Assembly: GCA_020226215.1 (NCBI GenBank)
Contig: CM035233.1
Coordinates: 4,650,001-4,714,000 of the forward strand
Length of the DNA stretch: 64,000 nucleotides
From: Sindora glabra
Lineage: Eukaryota; Streptophyta; Magnoliopsida; Fabales; Fabaceae
Direction: 5' to 3'
A program made the translations under genes and the position numbers. The notes beneath the pieces were generated by a model. It had not been told where the DNA came from and did not search any database. It saw nothing but the letters and a program-made list of their open reading frames with translations. Below, one piece after another: positions 27,150 to 39,822 of this stretch (the stretch's first letter is position 1; each line of letters starts with the position of its first letter).

Positions 27150-29557
27150 AACTTAAATGTATCATTCATCAATTATTTGAACAAATCTTTCAATCATACA
27201 CATTCTAAGCAATTTCTAAGCTTTTAAAATACACCTAGTATAAGGGACTTTGTGAATAAATCAATAACTTGATCTTCACTTCAATAGTAAATAGCATCAA
27301 TAAATTTATTTTTTATGAGGTCACATGAGAAGTGATATCTTACATCAACATGTTTACTCCTTCCATGTAAGACTAAATTCTTGGATATTTTGATAAATTA
27401 ATTATTATCAGAATGAGTAAAGGTAGAATTTTCTTTCAAAAAGTGAAACTCTTTAAGAATATTCCTCCACTAGATTGTTATATGCACATGTTGCTACTTT
27501 TATAAACTTAGCTTTAGTACTTGATAAAGTGATAATTGGTTATTTCTTTGAACACCATGAAACAACTCTTGAACTTAGCATAAAGTATATCTCGAAGTGT
27601 TTTTTCTATCACCTTAATCCCTAATAAAATCACCACCAATAAACCTATCAAACATAACTTGCCTCTTTTCTCATAGAACAATAAAAAACTATTACTACCT
27701 TTTAGACAACAAAATTCCTCTTAATAGTAAAGAGATGTGACTATGTCAAAATTCTCCATATATTTATAGATTAAACTGATAGTGTACACTATATATCGTC
27801 ATGTAGTAGTTAAATTCCTTAATTTTCCCACTAGAAAAAATTATCAATCTTTCTTTCTTTAATATTTTTCCCATGTTTCAATCCATAATTTGCTAGGGTA
27901 CTTAGAGAGGCAATTTTTTATTTAAAAACTATCTAACATTTCTTACCATTTTTTTCTTAAGAAATAAATATGCCACTAATAGATTAAGCAACTTCTATAC
28001 TAATAGAATAATGCATCATTCTTAAGTTAGACATATCGAATTTAGCTATCATAGACATTTTTTTCTTAAGAAATAAATATGCTACTAACAAATTAAGCAA
28101 CCTCTATACTAATAGAATAACACATCATTCCTAAGTTAGACATATCAAATATAGCTATCATAGACATTTTAAATTTTCTTAACAAAGCTTGATCATTTCT
28201 AATGCAAATTATATCATCTATATATATGAAGGCGATGAATATCTTTTCATTCCCTTCCAATTTTATGAAGAATGTATGTTTATAAGGACATTTATGAAAT
28301 CTTTAAGAAAATAAGTTTCAATGTAACAATACTAAGTTTATGGATCTTACTTTTGTCCATATAAACCATTTTTATATTTATTCACCTCTTGCTCTTCACC
28401 AATGTTGATATAAATAAGAGGTTGATCAATAAATACTTGCACTTACAAGTTTCATGTAAGAAGGTTAATTTGACATCTAATTGAAAAATAGGTTATATGT
28501 TTATGCTGCTAATGTGATATCTAATCTAATTCTGTCATGCCATATAATTAAAACACATACTTCTTTATAATCAATACCACTCTTACTTATAGCCTTTTAC
28601 GACCAATCATACCTTATACTTGTTAACTTCATTTTTGTCATTCAACTTTGTGTAGGACAACCATTTTAGACTAATGTTTTGTATCCTTTTAAAAGATCAA
28701 TTAGCTCTTAAGTATTATTTCTTTCAATAGTAGCAATTTTAGCATCTATAGCCTTTTGCCATTTTAAATGTTTGATAACTTTATTGAATGTTACATCATC
28801 ACAATATAAAAATAAAATAAAATGAATTAGTGGATCCTTAGATTGATTAATCTTGATTATCTTATAGTTAATCATCCATTCTAAATTTCTTTTGAGTCAT
28901 AATAACCTTTATTTTATATCATCTACAACTACTTCATCTTCTATTGGTGCTAATTCATTTTGTAAAAAATTAGTTGCTACATAGATTGCTATAGTTCTTC
29001 ATTGTAATCATAAAAACTTACTAGAACTTATTGTTTGGTTCCACCTACAATCCATTCCCCAAATTTTTCATCATTGAAGATTACATCGTGGTTAATGACA
29101 ATTTTCTTGGTGTAAGGATTATATAACTTATAGGCTTTAGAATAACCACTTACTTTAAGAAAGATGCATTTTTTTAATCTATGGGTTTCATTAAAATTTT
29201 TAAATTCTTATGAATTTCTCCATTTCTATGATCAGTACATAACATTGTATTGAATTTCCCACTCCTTTCTCAATAATTGCTTTGTAGTGTTTGAAAGCTA
29301 CTTAAGCTTTGGACTTTTCTTGTAAGAATTAGACCTATTTTTTTTTTAACTAAAATCATCAATAAATTTAATGAAAAATCCCTTATCTTTATTGAAATAA
29401 GGATTGATTGGCCCATAAATATCAAAGTGCATAATCTTAATAGTGTTTTTGCCCTTTGTGTTTTTCATTTTGGAAAAAGATCTCTATGTTGTTTACTAAT
29501 AATACATTCTTCACACACTTTTGAGGGAGCATAATTTAAGAAAAATTTATCACCATA
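27150..29557 (-). pseudogene. Ty1/copia pol remnant (element B), IN-RT-RNase H
   Basis: Reading leftwards on the minus strand: CEECIISKQHRDLFPK near 29490-29535 (end of gag-pre-integrase), then IYGPINPYF and FIKFIDDFS near 29340-29440 (integrase core start), then after more integrase the RT entrance (KAIDAKIATIERNNT near 28730, GIDYKE near 28575). The RT centre IAFIYIDDIICIRND is at about 28195-28235, with the catalytic aspartates kept. RNase H traces follow, and the C-terminal DLFTKSLILGVF lies near 27220-27260. The same gene continues past the inserted LTR at 33756-33870. Frameshifts, stops and a 109-bp duplication in RT (27948-28165) make it dead. No LTR of this element was identified. Confidence 0.75.
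27948..28165. repeat. 109-bp tandem duplication inside copia B RT
   Basis: Two near-identical copies, 27948-28056 and 28057-28165; the word ttttcttaagaaataaata recurs 109 bp apart. 109 is not a multiple of three, so the duplication also shifts the RT reading frame. The copies differ at a few bases only, so it arose later than most of the decay around it (inference). Confidence 0.85.
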
Positions 29558-29648
29558 CGTTACACCCCTAGATTTCAAATTTTAATTCTTGTTTATATTT
29601 TTTAATATCCTTGTAATTTTGGAATTTTAATTTTTTTATGAAGGAGAG

Positions 29649-30880
29649 TGATGGTACATGGTGAGAAAGATATTTACTATATTATTTCCTCCTATGTCAT
29701 GCCTTTTAGTGAATAACACATGCTTATTTTCATGGAATTGGCCTTTTTTTTAAATTTAGGGTTAATTTTATAATATTTTGAATTTATTTAGTTAATATTG
29801 GATTTTGACATTATTTCTATTTTTCAACTATATTTTAGGCTTTGGATGTCAAGTCAAGGTGATTTATATATCATTGGAAATGTTAAAGAAAGATATACAA
29901 TTTTGGTGTTTTGGTCAAAGCTTAGTTCATAATCTTCAAGCTCTTATTTAGCCAAGAATATAAAGCCTTGTCTCTATCCCAACTAAATTAGTTTTAGTTT
30001 TTAGGCTATATCTGAAACTATAGAGGTCTAATTAACCTAAAACTAACACCCAAATCTCTATAAGACCCAAGTATATAATTTTATGTTTGGTCTTATACTA
30101 GTTAGAAGTAAAACATATGGAAATTCACTGTTGTAACTGTTAGAGTTGCCTTGTAAAAAATAGGTTTGTTCTTCTAAAAATTAAAAGGACCCTATTCTTG
30201 TAATCCTAAGAGATATACAATCTAGGCCCAGTAAGATTTTAAGTTAATTAGGTTAAATAAATGAAGAGAACTCATTAGACTTAAGAGACTTTAGACATAT
30301 TCAGCATACAACTTTTATTTCTTTTCTTCTAGCTTGTGTTCTCTAGCCATGAAAGGTTAATTTTTGAAGTTAATTCAAGGAATTTGAGGCTCTTACCTAT
30401 CAAATTATAAGATTACGATTTGTAATGTTTACTTTCTTTAATTAATTTTTCTCTTTCCCTATTTATTTGTGTTAATTTCTTGAAATTACTAATGTTGGAT
30501 GTTAGACCATCTCAATTTCTTGAATTGACTATTTCATTATATTAATTTTCCTTTTTGCTATTTACTTTGCATTTTCATTTTGTTTAATACATTCAATTTA
30601 ATTTTGAATTACAAAACCCTCTAATTTTATGTTATACATACTACATTCTACATAACACAACATTTTGCATTACATTCTATCAGCATATTGTATCTATTTT
30701 ATTGCATTCTATTTTAGATTATTTTTACATTTTATTTTCATATCTAAATCTGTATTTTGTATTTACATTTTGCTACTAATTCATAGTAATAGATAATATC
30801 AAGGGATCATTAGGTGTATGACCTAATTGTGCGACTATACTGTATTATTTTCTAGCAAACTAATTTTTAATCTAATTTTA
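29649..30880 (+). repeat. LTR family D, nested in LTR C
   Basis: This block begins TGATGGTACATGG and runs in parallel with the reverse complement of 43886-45480. Shared phrases include tggaattggcc / tagaattggcc, ggctttggatgtc / gttttggatgcc, cattggaaat / tattggaaat and ttttatgtttggtctt / ttttatgtttgatgtt. The second copy begins TGATGGGTC, so the 5' end is fixed by two independent insertions. The 3' end near 30880 is approximate and no target duplication was found. No coding domain is visible, so both are most likely solo LTRs. Confidence 0.65.
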
Positions 30881-31814
30881 GTGTATTGTGATGTGTTAAT
30901 TAATACACCTTCTTTAAAACTTAAAAAATTAGAATTTTTTGTTATAACAAGAATAATTAAAACAATAGGTTTGTTCTTGTTTGAAATAAAACTTGTATGT
31001 ATGGAAGGAAATTTTTGATAAATAGCTAAGAATGAATTATTAGGTAAAATAAAATTTAACAGCTTAGTAATTTTCTTAATAGGGATTTTATAAGAAATAT
31101 ATAGGACAAATAAGTGGGATATTATGGTTTAAGATTTTAAGTTATTATAAATGAGTATGAGAGTATGAAGGAAATTGACTGCACATTTTTAAAAATACCT
31201 CTAGTTACTATTCTTCATTTTTCATTACAATACTTATTGTCCTTTTTCCTTTTCTTCAAAATTTCATCATCTTCTCTTCCTCCCTTCCTATTCTCTCTTT
31301 AAAATCAAAATAAGAAGGCATAAATTTTCCTTAATTCCTTTATCTAGTCAAGGTAAGAATGCTATCAACATTTGAAATTTCTCTTTATCCCTTTCAAATT
31401 TAATAAGGATTGGAGGTTATTTAGCTTTAAGGGAAATTTGGGATCCCTAACCAAAGAACTTTTGATTTTTTATGTTAGTAAGACTAAGGAACATCAAATT
31501 CAATGGATTATCCTCCATACTAGGTAAGTGAACATTCTAGCTTAAATCCATTGATTTGTGACAAAGTTATTATTTTGTCTAGGTTTTGAGTTAGGTGTGA
31601 TTTTGTTGAAATGTGATAATTTATGATGATTTGATTAAATTTAATGTTAACAAATGATTCTCTGAGGTGTTATCAAGGTGTGTTAATGAATGGATAATAA
31701 TTTGATAAGTAATAAATAAGCAGGAGTACATTTAAATGTTAAATGAATAGCAATACACTTTCTAGAAAATGTTTGGTGTTCATATGTGAAGTACTTCTCA
31801 AGCCCATATTACAC

Positions 31815-31895
31815 TAGGTAAGGAAATGATTTGCAAAGCACTTCACTTTTTAAAAATGTTTTTAGAAATCTTGAAGTACTTTGCAAAGTGCTTCC
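31815..31895. repeat. Palindromic cluster in LTR C
   Basis: The near-perfect palindrome gaagtactttgcaaagtgc, continuing ttc, is centred near 31881. A related motif, ttgcaaagcacttca, lies about 50 bp to the left. This resembles in layout, though not in sequence, the palindrome array of LTR B. Confidence 0.55.
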
Positions 31896-33429
31896 TGAGC
31901 CTATAACTTCTTTGTCTTACACTCATTTTAAACAATTCACATGTTGTAGAAAGGTAATTGAGTCCACTTTCTAATGGAACTAGTTTCATGTCAATATTGT
32001 ATATAAAACTTGAGATATCACTAAAATAATGGACAAAATTTAGAAATTCTAGATAGTGAAAAATTGAATTTTTGGTACTAAATTTTAAAAGTCATAACTT
32101 CTTCATATCTTAACTATTTTAAATAGATGACCAGTTTATAGAAAGTTAATTAAGCTTTTCCTCCTATGAAATAGGTTTTGTGAATAATAAAATTATAATC
32201 TTTGATTTATATGTAAAGTACAATTCAAAACTCAAAAACTAAGGTATAATTTAAAGCACTCCAAGGTTAAAATAAGTTAATATATGATAAATAGAAGATT
32301 AGTTACATGAACAATAATAATAAAATTAACGTATAAACATATTATTAAGGATTTTCATCTTTTTCATGCATGTATATGACTAGTAAACCATAATTAATGT
32401 TTTATAAACTGTTGAAGCATTGAATGTGAATAAGATAACTAGAATCTTTACTTAATGAGACCTTAAAATAAAGGTATGGCATTTATGTGGTAAATGAATT
32501 ATATTTATTTTGAATTATTAAGATGATAATGACACTTAAGAGGTTTTATGTATACTTAAATGTTATAGTTATTGAGTTATTATGATGGTGATATAGTGAG
32601 ACATTCATTGAATTTATAAATGAATTACGATGATGAGATAGAAATGGTATGTGATATAATTGAGCTTATTTATGAATTCATAAGATGAAATGAGTTTATA
32701 TGATTATGCAAAATGGCATGAATTGATTGTAAATTTTAAATTTGTGAATGTGGTTATTAAATTCCATGGATTGAAGTGCTAGTTTGAGACATTTATGATA
32801 TTATGGTGATAATATACATTAAAGGTGATGTTGTGAACCTATGATCTTTGTGAATGATAAATGACTCGACTTGTGAATTATGCTATAAATTGACATAAAA
32901 TAAGAATTGTGATGGTGTAGATGTTGTGGAAATCAAATGTTTAATTCCTAATAACCATTTGTGAAAGGATAAGGTTAACATGGAAGGACACAGATGAATT
33001 TTGTAAAGGGATAAGGTTAACCTATGAGTCATAAAGAGATTTACATGTTTTCCTTTGTCTTTATTATTTGATGTTATTATTATGCAATAGATGGACATGT
33101 GAAATTATAAATACTTATGACATTGATTTGTAAAAGGACCATCCCTTACAAATAATATTGATATGAACCCAAGGAAATAAATGAACAAATATCTAATATA
33201 TGAATAATTGTGGCCTAATGTATTGTGTACCTATTTATGATTATTTGTGAAACAAGTTATCTTTTGAGGAAGCCATCTTTCTTTTACCCTATCAAAGGTA
33301 TGAATGTATACTGAATAAAGATGGAACTTATTAGTGGAAAAGATATACGCATTTATGTTAATGAGTAGAGACCTTATCGATTATCCTAATTTAATTATAT
33401 CTTTAGTAATACTAGTAAGTTAACTAGCT

Positions 33430-33446
33430 GAGTTTTAAAGAAACTC
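33430..33446 (+). other. Hairpin near the 3' end of LTR C
   Basis: gagttt and aaactc pair around a short A-rich loop, preceded by tagct. It lies about 310 bp before the LTR end. It is one of a set of position-conserved hairpins in the gypsy LTRs of this window. Confidence 0.6.
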
Positions 33447-33755
33447 ACTCCTTTCTTTATTTATTTATCTTCTTGAGGATTGTTCCCTTTAACTATCTAG
33501 CTATAGCTAGATAGGATGAAGGTGGGTTTGCTTAAGAACTTTGGTGTTAAGATAAGTTATAGGATAGTTAGAATGATTTTTGCATGATATTTTATTTACA
33601 TACATTATGAATAGGTTTTAGAAATTACATGTTTTTAAAGGCATAACACATTTAAACATAAAATATTGTGGTGGCTATGTTTTGGAAAGGCTTGTAAGTG
33701 GCCACCCATAGTGACTTCCAATATTGATTGTGTACTTTAAGGGTAGGTTATGACA

Positions 33756-33870
33756 CCAAGCTCTTTTGCCATAGTGTTTTCCATTCACTAAAATTAATAT
33801 GCATTTATAAAAAATACTTTAGCCAAGCATCCTTTATTAGTATATCAGAATAACACATTTACAAAGTATT
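33756..33870 (-). pseudogene. Copia element B, gag-pre-integrase piece
   Basis: On the minus strand, shifting frames give KDAWLKYFL, MHINFSEWKT and ENTMAKELG. These match the pattern WLWH.RFGH.NF..LK...MV..LP that precedes CEEC..KQHR in copia proteins. The CEEC part lies on the other side of LTR C at 29490-29535, in the same strand and correct order, so the two pieces were once joined. Confidence 0.5.
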
Positions 33871-34179
33871 ATTGAGTTGGAGCAGAAACATGTGATTTTT
33901 AGTCATATTAGCTTAAGCAATTAAGCTTAGTTATTCATCATGTACTTTGTAATCTCCTTCTTTGAAAGAGTTTCAAAGATCTTTTCCATTAGCTAATCAA
34001 TGCTAATATGAAATTAAAGAGAGCATATGGAGAAATTTCAAGTTGTATTAGTTTAATCAAAACTACAACTCTATGTATAACTAAGAATAGGGTTTAGTCT
34101 AACTATTCTAGAAAAACCCAAGTGTAACAACTACTTATATTTACATTAGAGTCCATCATTCCTATCAAGCTAGAGCATA
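33871..34179. other. Unassigned; possible copia C 3' LTR remnant
   Basis: Non-coding text between copia B and the RNase H end of copia C. On the minus strand it follows the end of pol, where a 3' LTR is expected, and contains the LTR-like phrase gtagttgttacacttggg. No matching second LTR was found. Confidence 0.3.
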
Positions 34180-34527
34180 TAAATTATATACACTTAACTT
34201 TTTACAAATGAACTCAATATGAGACCTTTAAGAGACTTAGTAAGAATGTTAACTCATTGGTCATTTAAACTAACATGGCTAGTGGTGATACAACTAAATA
34301 ATAGCTTTCAATTAAATGGCAATCAATTTCAATGGATTTTGTCCTATCTTGAAAATCGGACTGGATGCAATATGAAGTGCAACTTGATCATCACATATTA
34401 ACTCTATTTGAGACACTTTATAAACTTTAGCTATTAAAAGCTCATATGTTAGTAGATTTATAGCTTAATACTTACTTTTAGCATTTAATTTGGTTATAAC
34501 CTCTTATTTTTTGTTCTTCTAGGATAT
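34180..34527 (-). pseudogene. Ty1/copia RNase H C-terminal part (element C)
   Basis: The minus strand gives KSKY, TYELLIAKVYKVS and then ICDDQVALHIASSPIFK, which matches the copia RNase H block CDN.AA.HIA.NP.FHERTKHIE. NILTKSLKG near 34195-34240 matches D.LTK.L. The protein is cut at 34527 by solo LTR E and continues upstream on the minus strand at 35913. It is heavily frameshifted. In life this domain degrades the RNA of the RNA-DNA hybrid during reverse transcription. Confidence 0.7.
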
Positions 34528-35907
34528 TGTTAGTGTATATACCCTAAAACCAATCCTATGAATGATTGTAAATTTGAATCATGTTATTTTCAAGGAAATG
34601 TCAATTATCATATTCATAAATATATTTTTTGCGTAGTATATTTAATTATGATAATAACTCTAAAATAATTGTATTCTTAAATGTCCCTAGTCATGTATTA
34701 TTATGGATTAGGTTGCATTGATATGGTAAGATTAGCATGTGTGATAACTTATATGAGATATTAAATTTATACATAAGTACAAGTTAGGAAACTTATGTAC
34801 TAGACCGACCCACCTTAAGAACACTACTTGGATTATTATATAAGTGTCATGAATGATTCTTCGCAATCATCATTAATATGATCCTTTGACTCGAGATCAC
34901 TAAGGTTCCTTACATGTGAGTTTCACATTTTGATATTGCTTTATGTCATTTATGGTTGAGTGAATATAAGGGTAGTTATTAAGTGTATCACATATCATGT
35001 AAAGGGATTTGTATGATTAAGATAGAATTTGCCCCTCCTATATAATAAAAGTGACATTTGTGGGCCCCTTGATTAAGTAAGGATGAGAAAAATATATGGC
35101 CATGCTCAAATGGATTGACATAGGATGTTAATTATACTTATTTTAGTCAGCTTACTTAGGAATTAAGAAACTTTTGAATTAGGCTATACGAGAATTGCAC
35201 GGTCTATATCCCATGCTCAATCTAAATATTTAGGATAAAATGTCATAGATGATGATCACATGTATAGGCTCAGTCGAATCACTAACTTTCTCATTACTTA
35301 GGTAACAATGATGTGTTGTTAGGCTCCGCTCATTGTTTATAATCATTAATATGATTTATGATTATTACCAATGTAATGAGAGTTTGTAAGGTCGCACACT
35401 TAAAATTTAGTGGATTTATAATTGATGGACCAAATTATTTGGGCCTAGTATATGGGAATTTCATGTTATAATTATAAGACTCAATTATAAACCCATAATT
35501 ATATATAGAACAAAATCTAATTAGTTAGGATTTTCTATACACCTATTTAAATAGTGTGTTAGGTGTTAATATATTATTATTATTTATTATTCACGCATCC
35601 CAAATAACATAAAACACTAGTAGATCTCCTTGATCATAATCCTAAAGGGGGTGTAGCTAGCATTACAAGGCAAAGGAGGAGAATTCTAATCAGTGATTGT
35701 AGTACATTCACTAGTGATTTGTGAGTTCTTGTGGATACCTTAGAGTTTTCATTCGAAAGCAAGTTGAAAAGGTGATCAACGATTAAACCTTTGAATTATC
35801 TATAAAAGGTAATGACTAAATCCTTGTCCTAATCTAATTGTTTTGCATAGATCCTTGGTTGGGCTTAGTTAAATTTCATTGCAATTATTTAGTTCTTGAT
35901 CCTAACA
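34528..35907 (+). repeat. Solo LTR E, 1,380 bp
   Basis: It begins TGTTAGTGTATATACCC and ends CTTGATCCTAACA; the ends form the inverted pair TGTTAG/CTAACA. The flanks GATAT (34523-34527) and GATAA (35908-35912) agree at four of five positions, a decayed target duplication. Copia C RNase H coding stops at the left edge and resumes at the right edge, so the ends are firm. No internal domain is present. TGTTAG-type ends are common in copia LTRs, but superfamily cannot be shown from an LTR alone. Confidence 0.85.
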
Positions 35908-35912
35908 GATAA

Positions 35913-37320
35913 AAGGTTACATCCAACAAAGATATATTACTATAAAGTGGAATGTTTATTAGACAGAGAGAACCTTTTAGTCAGCATCAAAATATCTAAT
36001 CACCTAGGTGGGATCCATATCTCATACCATAATCCTTGACTAGACAACCCTTTAATATACTTTAGAATCTAAACAACTTCATCTTAATGGCTATTAAATG
36101 GAGATTAAAGGAACTAGTTGACAACAATAATAGGAAAAGAAATGTCTAGCAAAGTAATAGTAGGATAATTCATCTTACCTACCAATCTACAATATCTTAT
36201 AGGATTAAAAGTTTTATATTATAATCCATAGGATAATTTATTGACTAGCAATCTAACACACCATTTTTCTCTAAAATGTCTAAGGCATATTTCCTTTAAG
36301 AAATGATAATACCAAAACTAAATTATGTAACTTTAATTTTAACGAAGTATTTTAGAAGCCCTAAATATTTAGTCTGAAAAAGATTAAACAAATTTATTAT
36401 CAGCGAATTAATTCCATCTTAATTATTCCTATTAATAATGATATTATTAACAAAGATAACCAAGTAAATGTACTTCCTTAAAGATATATGTTTGTAAAAA
36501 AATAGAATGATCAAACTCATTGAATCATGCCAAACTGCAAAATAACAATAATAAATTTCCAAACCTAGCATATAGAGATTGTTTTAAACCATATAGTGAG
36601 CGAAAAGTTTGCAAGCCATAGTAGACTGACCTTAAGCAGTAAAAATAGGTAAGTGTTCCATATATATTTTCTCTTGAAGCATTCTATGAAGAAAGGTAAT
36701 ATTAATATGTAGTTGATGCAATGGCCGATTACATATGACATTCATAAAAAGAAATAAATGGATATAAGACATCTTAGCCATAATAAAAAAGTATCAACAT
36801 AGTCCAATATATAAACCTATGTGTGCTTTTTAGCCACTAAATAAATCTTAAGTTAATTAACCTATCTATCAGGGCCAATTTTAATAGTATAAATCCAACA
36901 ATAACAAATAAGAAAATTGCTTAGAAGAAATAAAACCAAATCCTAAGTACCATAGTATGCAAGTGGTCATCTCATTGGCCATAACTTATCATCATCCTAG
37001 ATGCAGAAGTTCCTTACTAGTGGTTTTAAAAACTAAATAAAGGGATAATGAAGAAAGAAAGACATAATATGATGAAGACAAATGATAGTAAAGAAAAACA
37101 TAATAGGTATGAAGTTTTTAATAAAACATGTACATTTTCTAATGATAATGGGAAATTGATTGATAGAAGATAGGCCTATAATAGGTATGGACATTAGAAC
37201 GGGAAGTGACTCAATAAAAGTCTCTAGAATGATAAGGTATTTGAAATAGTGGCGAGATTAATTAGAATTTATGGTGAAAAGCATTTATGATATACCTATA
37301 GAGCCATAAAAGATAAAGTA
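35913..37320 (-). pseudogene. Ty1/copia RT and RNase H remnant (element C)
   Basis: Reading left on the minus strand from about 37040, the RT entrance gives way to text whose centre TYLVIFVNNIIINRNN (about 36420-36460) has FVNN where copia RT has YVDD. Then come FQTKYLGLLKYF, KYALDILEKNGVLDC and YPMDYNIKL (about 36200-36400), which are the standard blocks between RT and RNase H. The RNase H start then runs to LTR E at 35912. Both catalytic aspartates are lost and stops are frequent. The upstream half of the polyprotein (protease to integrase) lies beyond the gypsy insertion at 52060-53760. Confidence 0.75.
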
Positions 37321-37326
37321 GAGTCT

Positions 37327-39739
37327 TGTAACACCTTAAAAATATTAGTATGGCTAATATGTATCTACACATAGGTACATGCATGTAAGCCTGTCTATCT
37401 GTATGTGTATATATAAGAACACATGTAATTAATTGCATGATAAAGCAAGCAATTTAAGGGCATACTTGCATATATAAGTATATGTATGCCTTTTAGGAGT
37501 ATGAATTGTGTAATATAGAGTGCATATAAGAAAGAAAATACCTATATAGTGATAGATCCAGTTAATTTGGATTGTGAGAAGCCCTAGATATGATAAACAC
37601 AAAAAATAACTAAAGGATTAGTTAACAATAACATTTTTATTTTTAGCCTACTGCACAATGTTTAATTTTTTTTATTATTACTCTTGATAGAAGTGTCTAA
37701 TTCATGAATTGTAAATGTTTAAGAAATAAGATATCTAAAGCCTCTACCCATAAACATTTTATAATTAAATTCCATGCCAATTAGCATTAGTAATTTTTTT
37801 AAATAGGAAAAATTCTAGTCGAATGACTCTAACCTACCTTTAGTATATAGAGGATAATATTTTTATTAGAACATCAAATTGACATGAGTTTATGGTTGTA
37901 GAAAGAAGACACAAGGCTATTTTGGAGTAAAAATTTCATGTAGTGAGCCTTAAAAAATAATAAGTTATGAATTTTTTTTTAAAACTTGGTAAACGTGGTC
38001 ATATAATAATACAAGTTTAGGCCAAATTTGGAAATTTTGTTAGGAGTGGACTAAGCTTAACCATGAAGGGCTAGTATACTATAACTAGATGAAAAGAAAA
38101 ACATTTTAGCCCTTGGGAAGAACCCACTTGACATTGAAAATAGGGGTGCTTTAAAATTATTAAGTACAAAACTTTTAGAGAAAATCCTAGAAAGCAATGA
38201 TTTCACTAGAGTAACAAAAGAGAAAAGAGAATTAGGGTAATGATGGCAAAAAAAAGGGAAAACCAATGCATAAAAAGGGAATCTATGATAAGCTAATAAC
38301 ATTGAGGACAAGGAATCATTATTGTTAACTCATTGCACACATATCCTATAAGCACTCACAAATTTCTTATCTTCACCCAAGCTAAACCATGATACTTATA
38401 AGCAAAGGAGAAAGTTATAGAATAATCTTTCTAGGTAAGTTTCTATTCCTTGGTATTTTCTTAAGATTTTAAAGAAACATGGTTAATGATTTTTCTTATG
38501 GTTAGGTTTTCTTCATTCAAATCATGTATCAAAGTGAATGGTTCATCTTTCCTTAAGGATGCTTGCATTACAATTGTTCTTCTATATTCTTCATGTAAAT
38601 AAGATGGATGATAAAAAGAGATGAAAAATGATTGTCTATGTTTTAGGTGCAATTAAAGCCATAGTAAATAAAGGGAATTTTAAGCTATGATTATAAAATA
38701 AGCTTGTCAAAATATGATTTAAGATGTAATCCATGAAAGATTCTTAGAATCATATTTTGACATGCTTTAATTGATTCCACCTTGATTCATATTCTACTTC
38801 TAAGAAGTTTATTTCATAATGAATAAAGGCTTGTGGAATTTAAGTATATTCATGATATATGGGTCAGTCATCCCTTAGTTTTAGTCCTTAAATTTCATTA
38901 ATGAATTGACATGTGAGATTGTGAGAAAAGAGTGGTGGATTAGAGTGGTAATCATGAAGACATTTGCAAATGATTTGTTTGGTAGTAATAAAAATATGAA
39001 AAATTTGAAGGGTAATGGAGAGAAAGTTCGGTAGTGCCTTCCATTTTCTATTAATTTTGTTTCCATAATTTTACTTATTTACTAGTGATCATCCAAATTG
39101 TTTAAATGAAGAATAAGAGTTATATCTTAAGTAGTGTTAATAGGTTACTTATCAATTAATAGTTTGTAACAAGAAAAAATATAGGATAATTGAGGATAGA
39201 TTTGAGTACCCTCCTAATCCTTTCTAGGTGTGTTTTAAAAATTATTTTAAGTAGCAAACAATTGTTCTAGACATATAAGAAGGACATATATACAATTAAT
39301 TTGGAAAGCAACAAAAGGGTTTAATTAAGGAGTAAAATAAACCATATTTGTGGTTTGAATAATGATAGATGTTAAGATAAGAATGCTAAGTTAATCTATT
39401 AAAAACATTTATTATATGAAGATATGTAAGATTGTGAACTATGGAAAAATGAAGTAGATTGGATAAGGAATCCATACGATCTCCTAATTTCCTTTTAGAT
39501 TTGATAATTTACACTTATTCAAGTAAAAATGAAATAATCATAAAGTATGAAGCAAGATTGAACCTGAGAAATATGAGAATATGTTAAGGGTATATTATGT
39601 GCTATATGAATGTTATGAATCTATGCAAAATGTGAAAATAAGTTTCATTCTTTACATGAAATATATAGGAAATATGATATTGGGTGAATAGGTGGGTAAA
39701 TGCAATTCCACATCTTACAAAGTGATGACATTTATGTAC

Positions 39740-39822
<83 letters not shown>

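Larger units (their letters stand above)
29558..33755 (+). repeat. Solo Ty3/gypsy LTR (LTR C) carrying a nested LTR
   Basis: The start CGTTACACCCCTA (a decayed TGTTACACCCC) and the end GGTTATGACA are typical gypsy LTR ends. The flanks ccata (29553-29557) and ccaag (33756-33760) agree at three of five positions, a decayed target duplication. Copia B coding stops at the left edge and resumes at the right edge. Without the nested insertion (about 29649-30880) it is about 3 kb. A T/C-rich leader-like block lies at 31200-31320, palindromes at 31815-31895, and a hairpin (gagttt/aaactc) at 33430-33446. Frames at 30827-31018 and 32883-33098 are chance ORFs. Confidence 0.75.
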
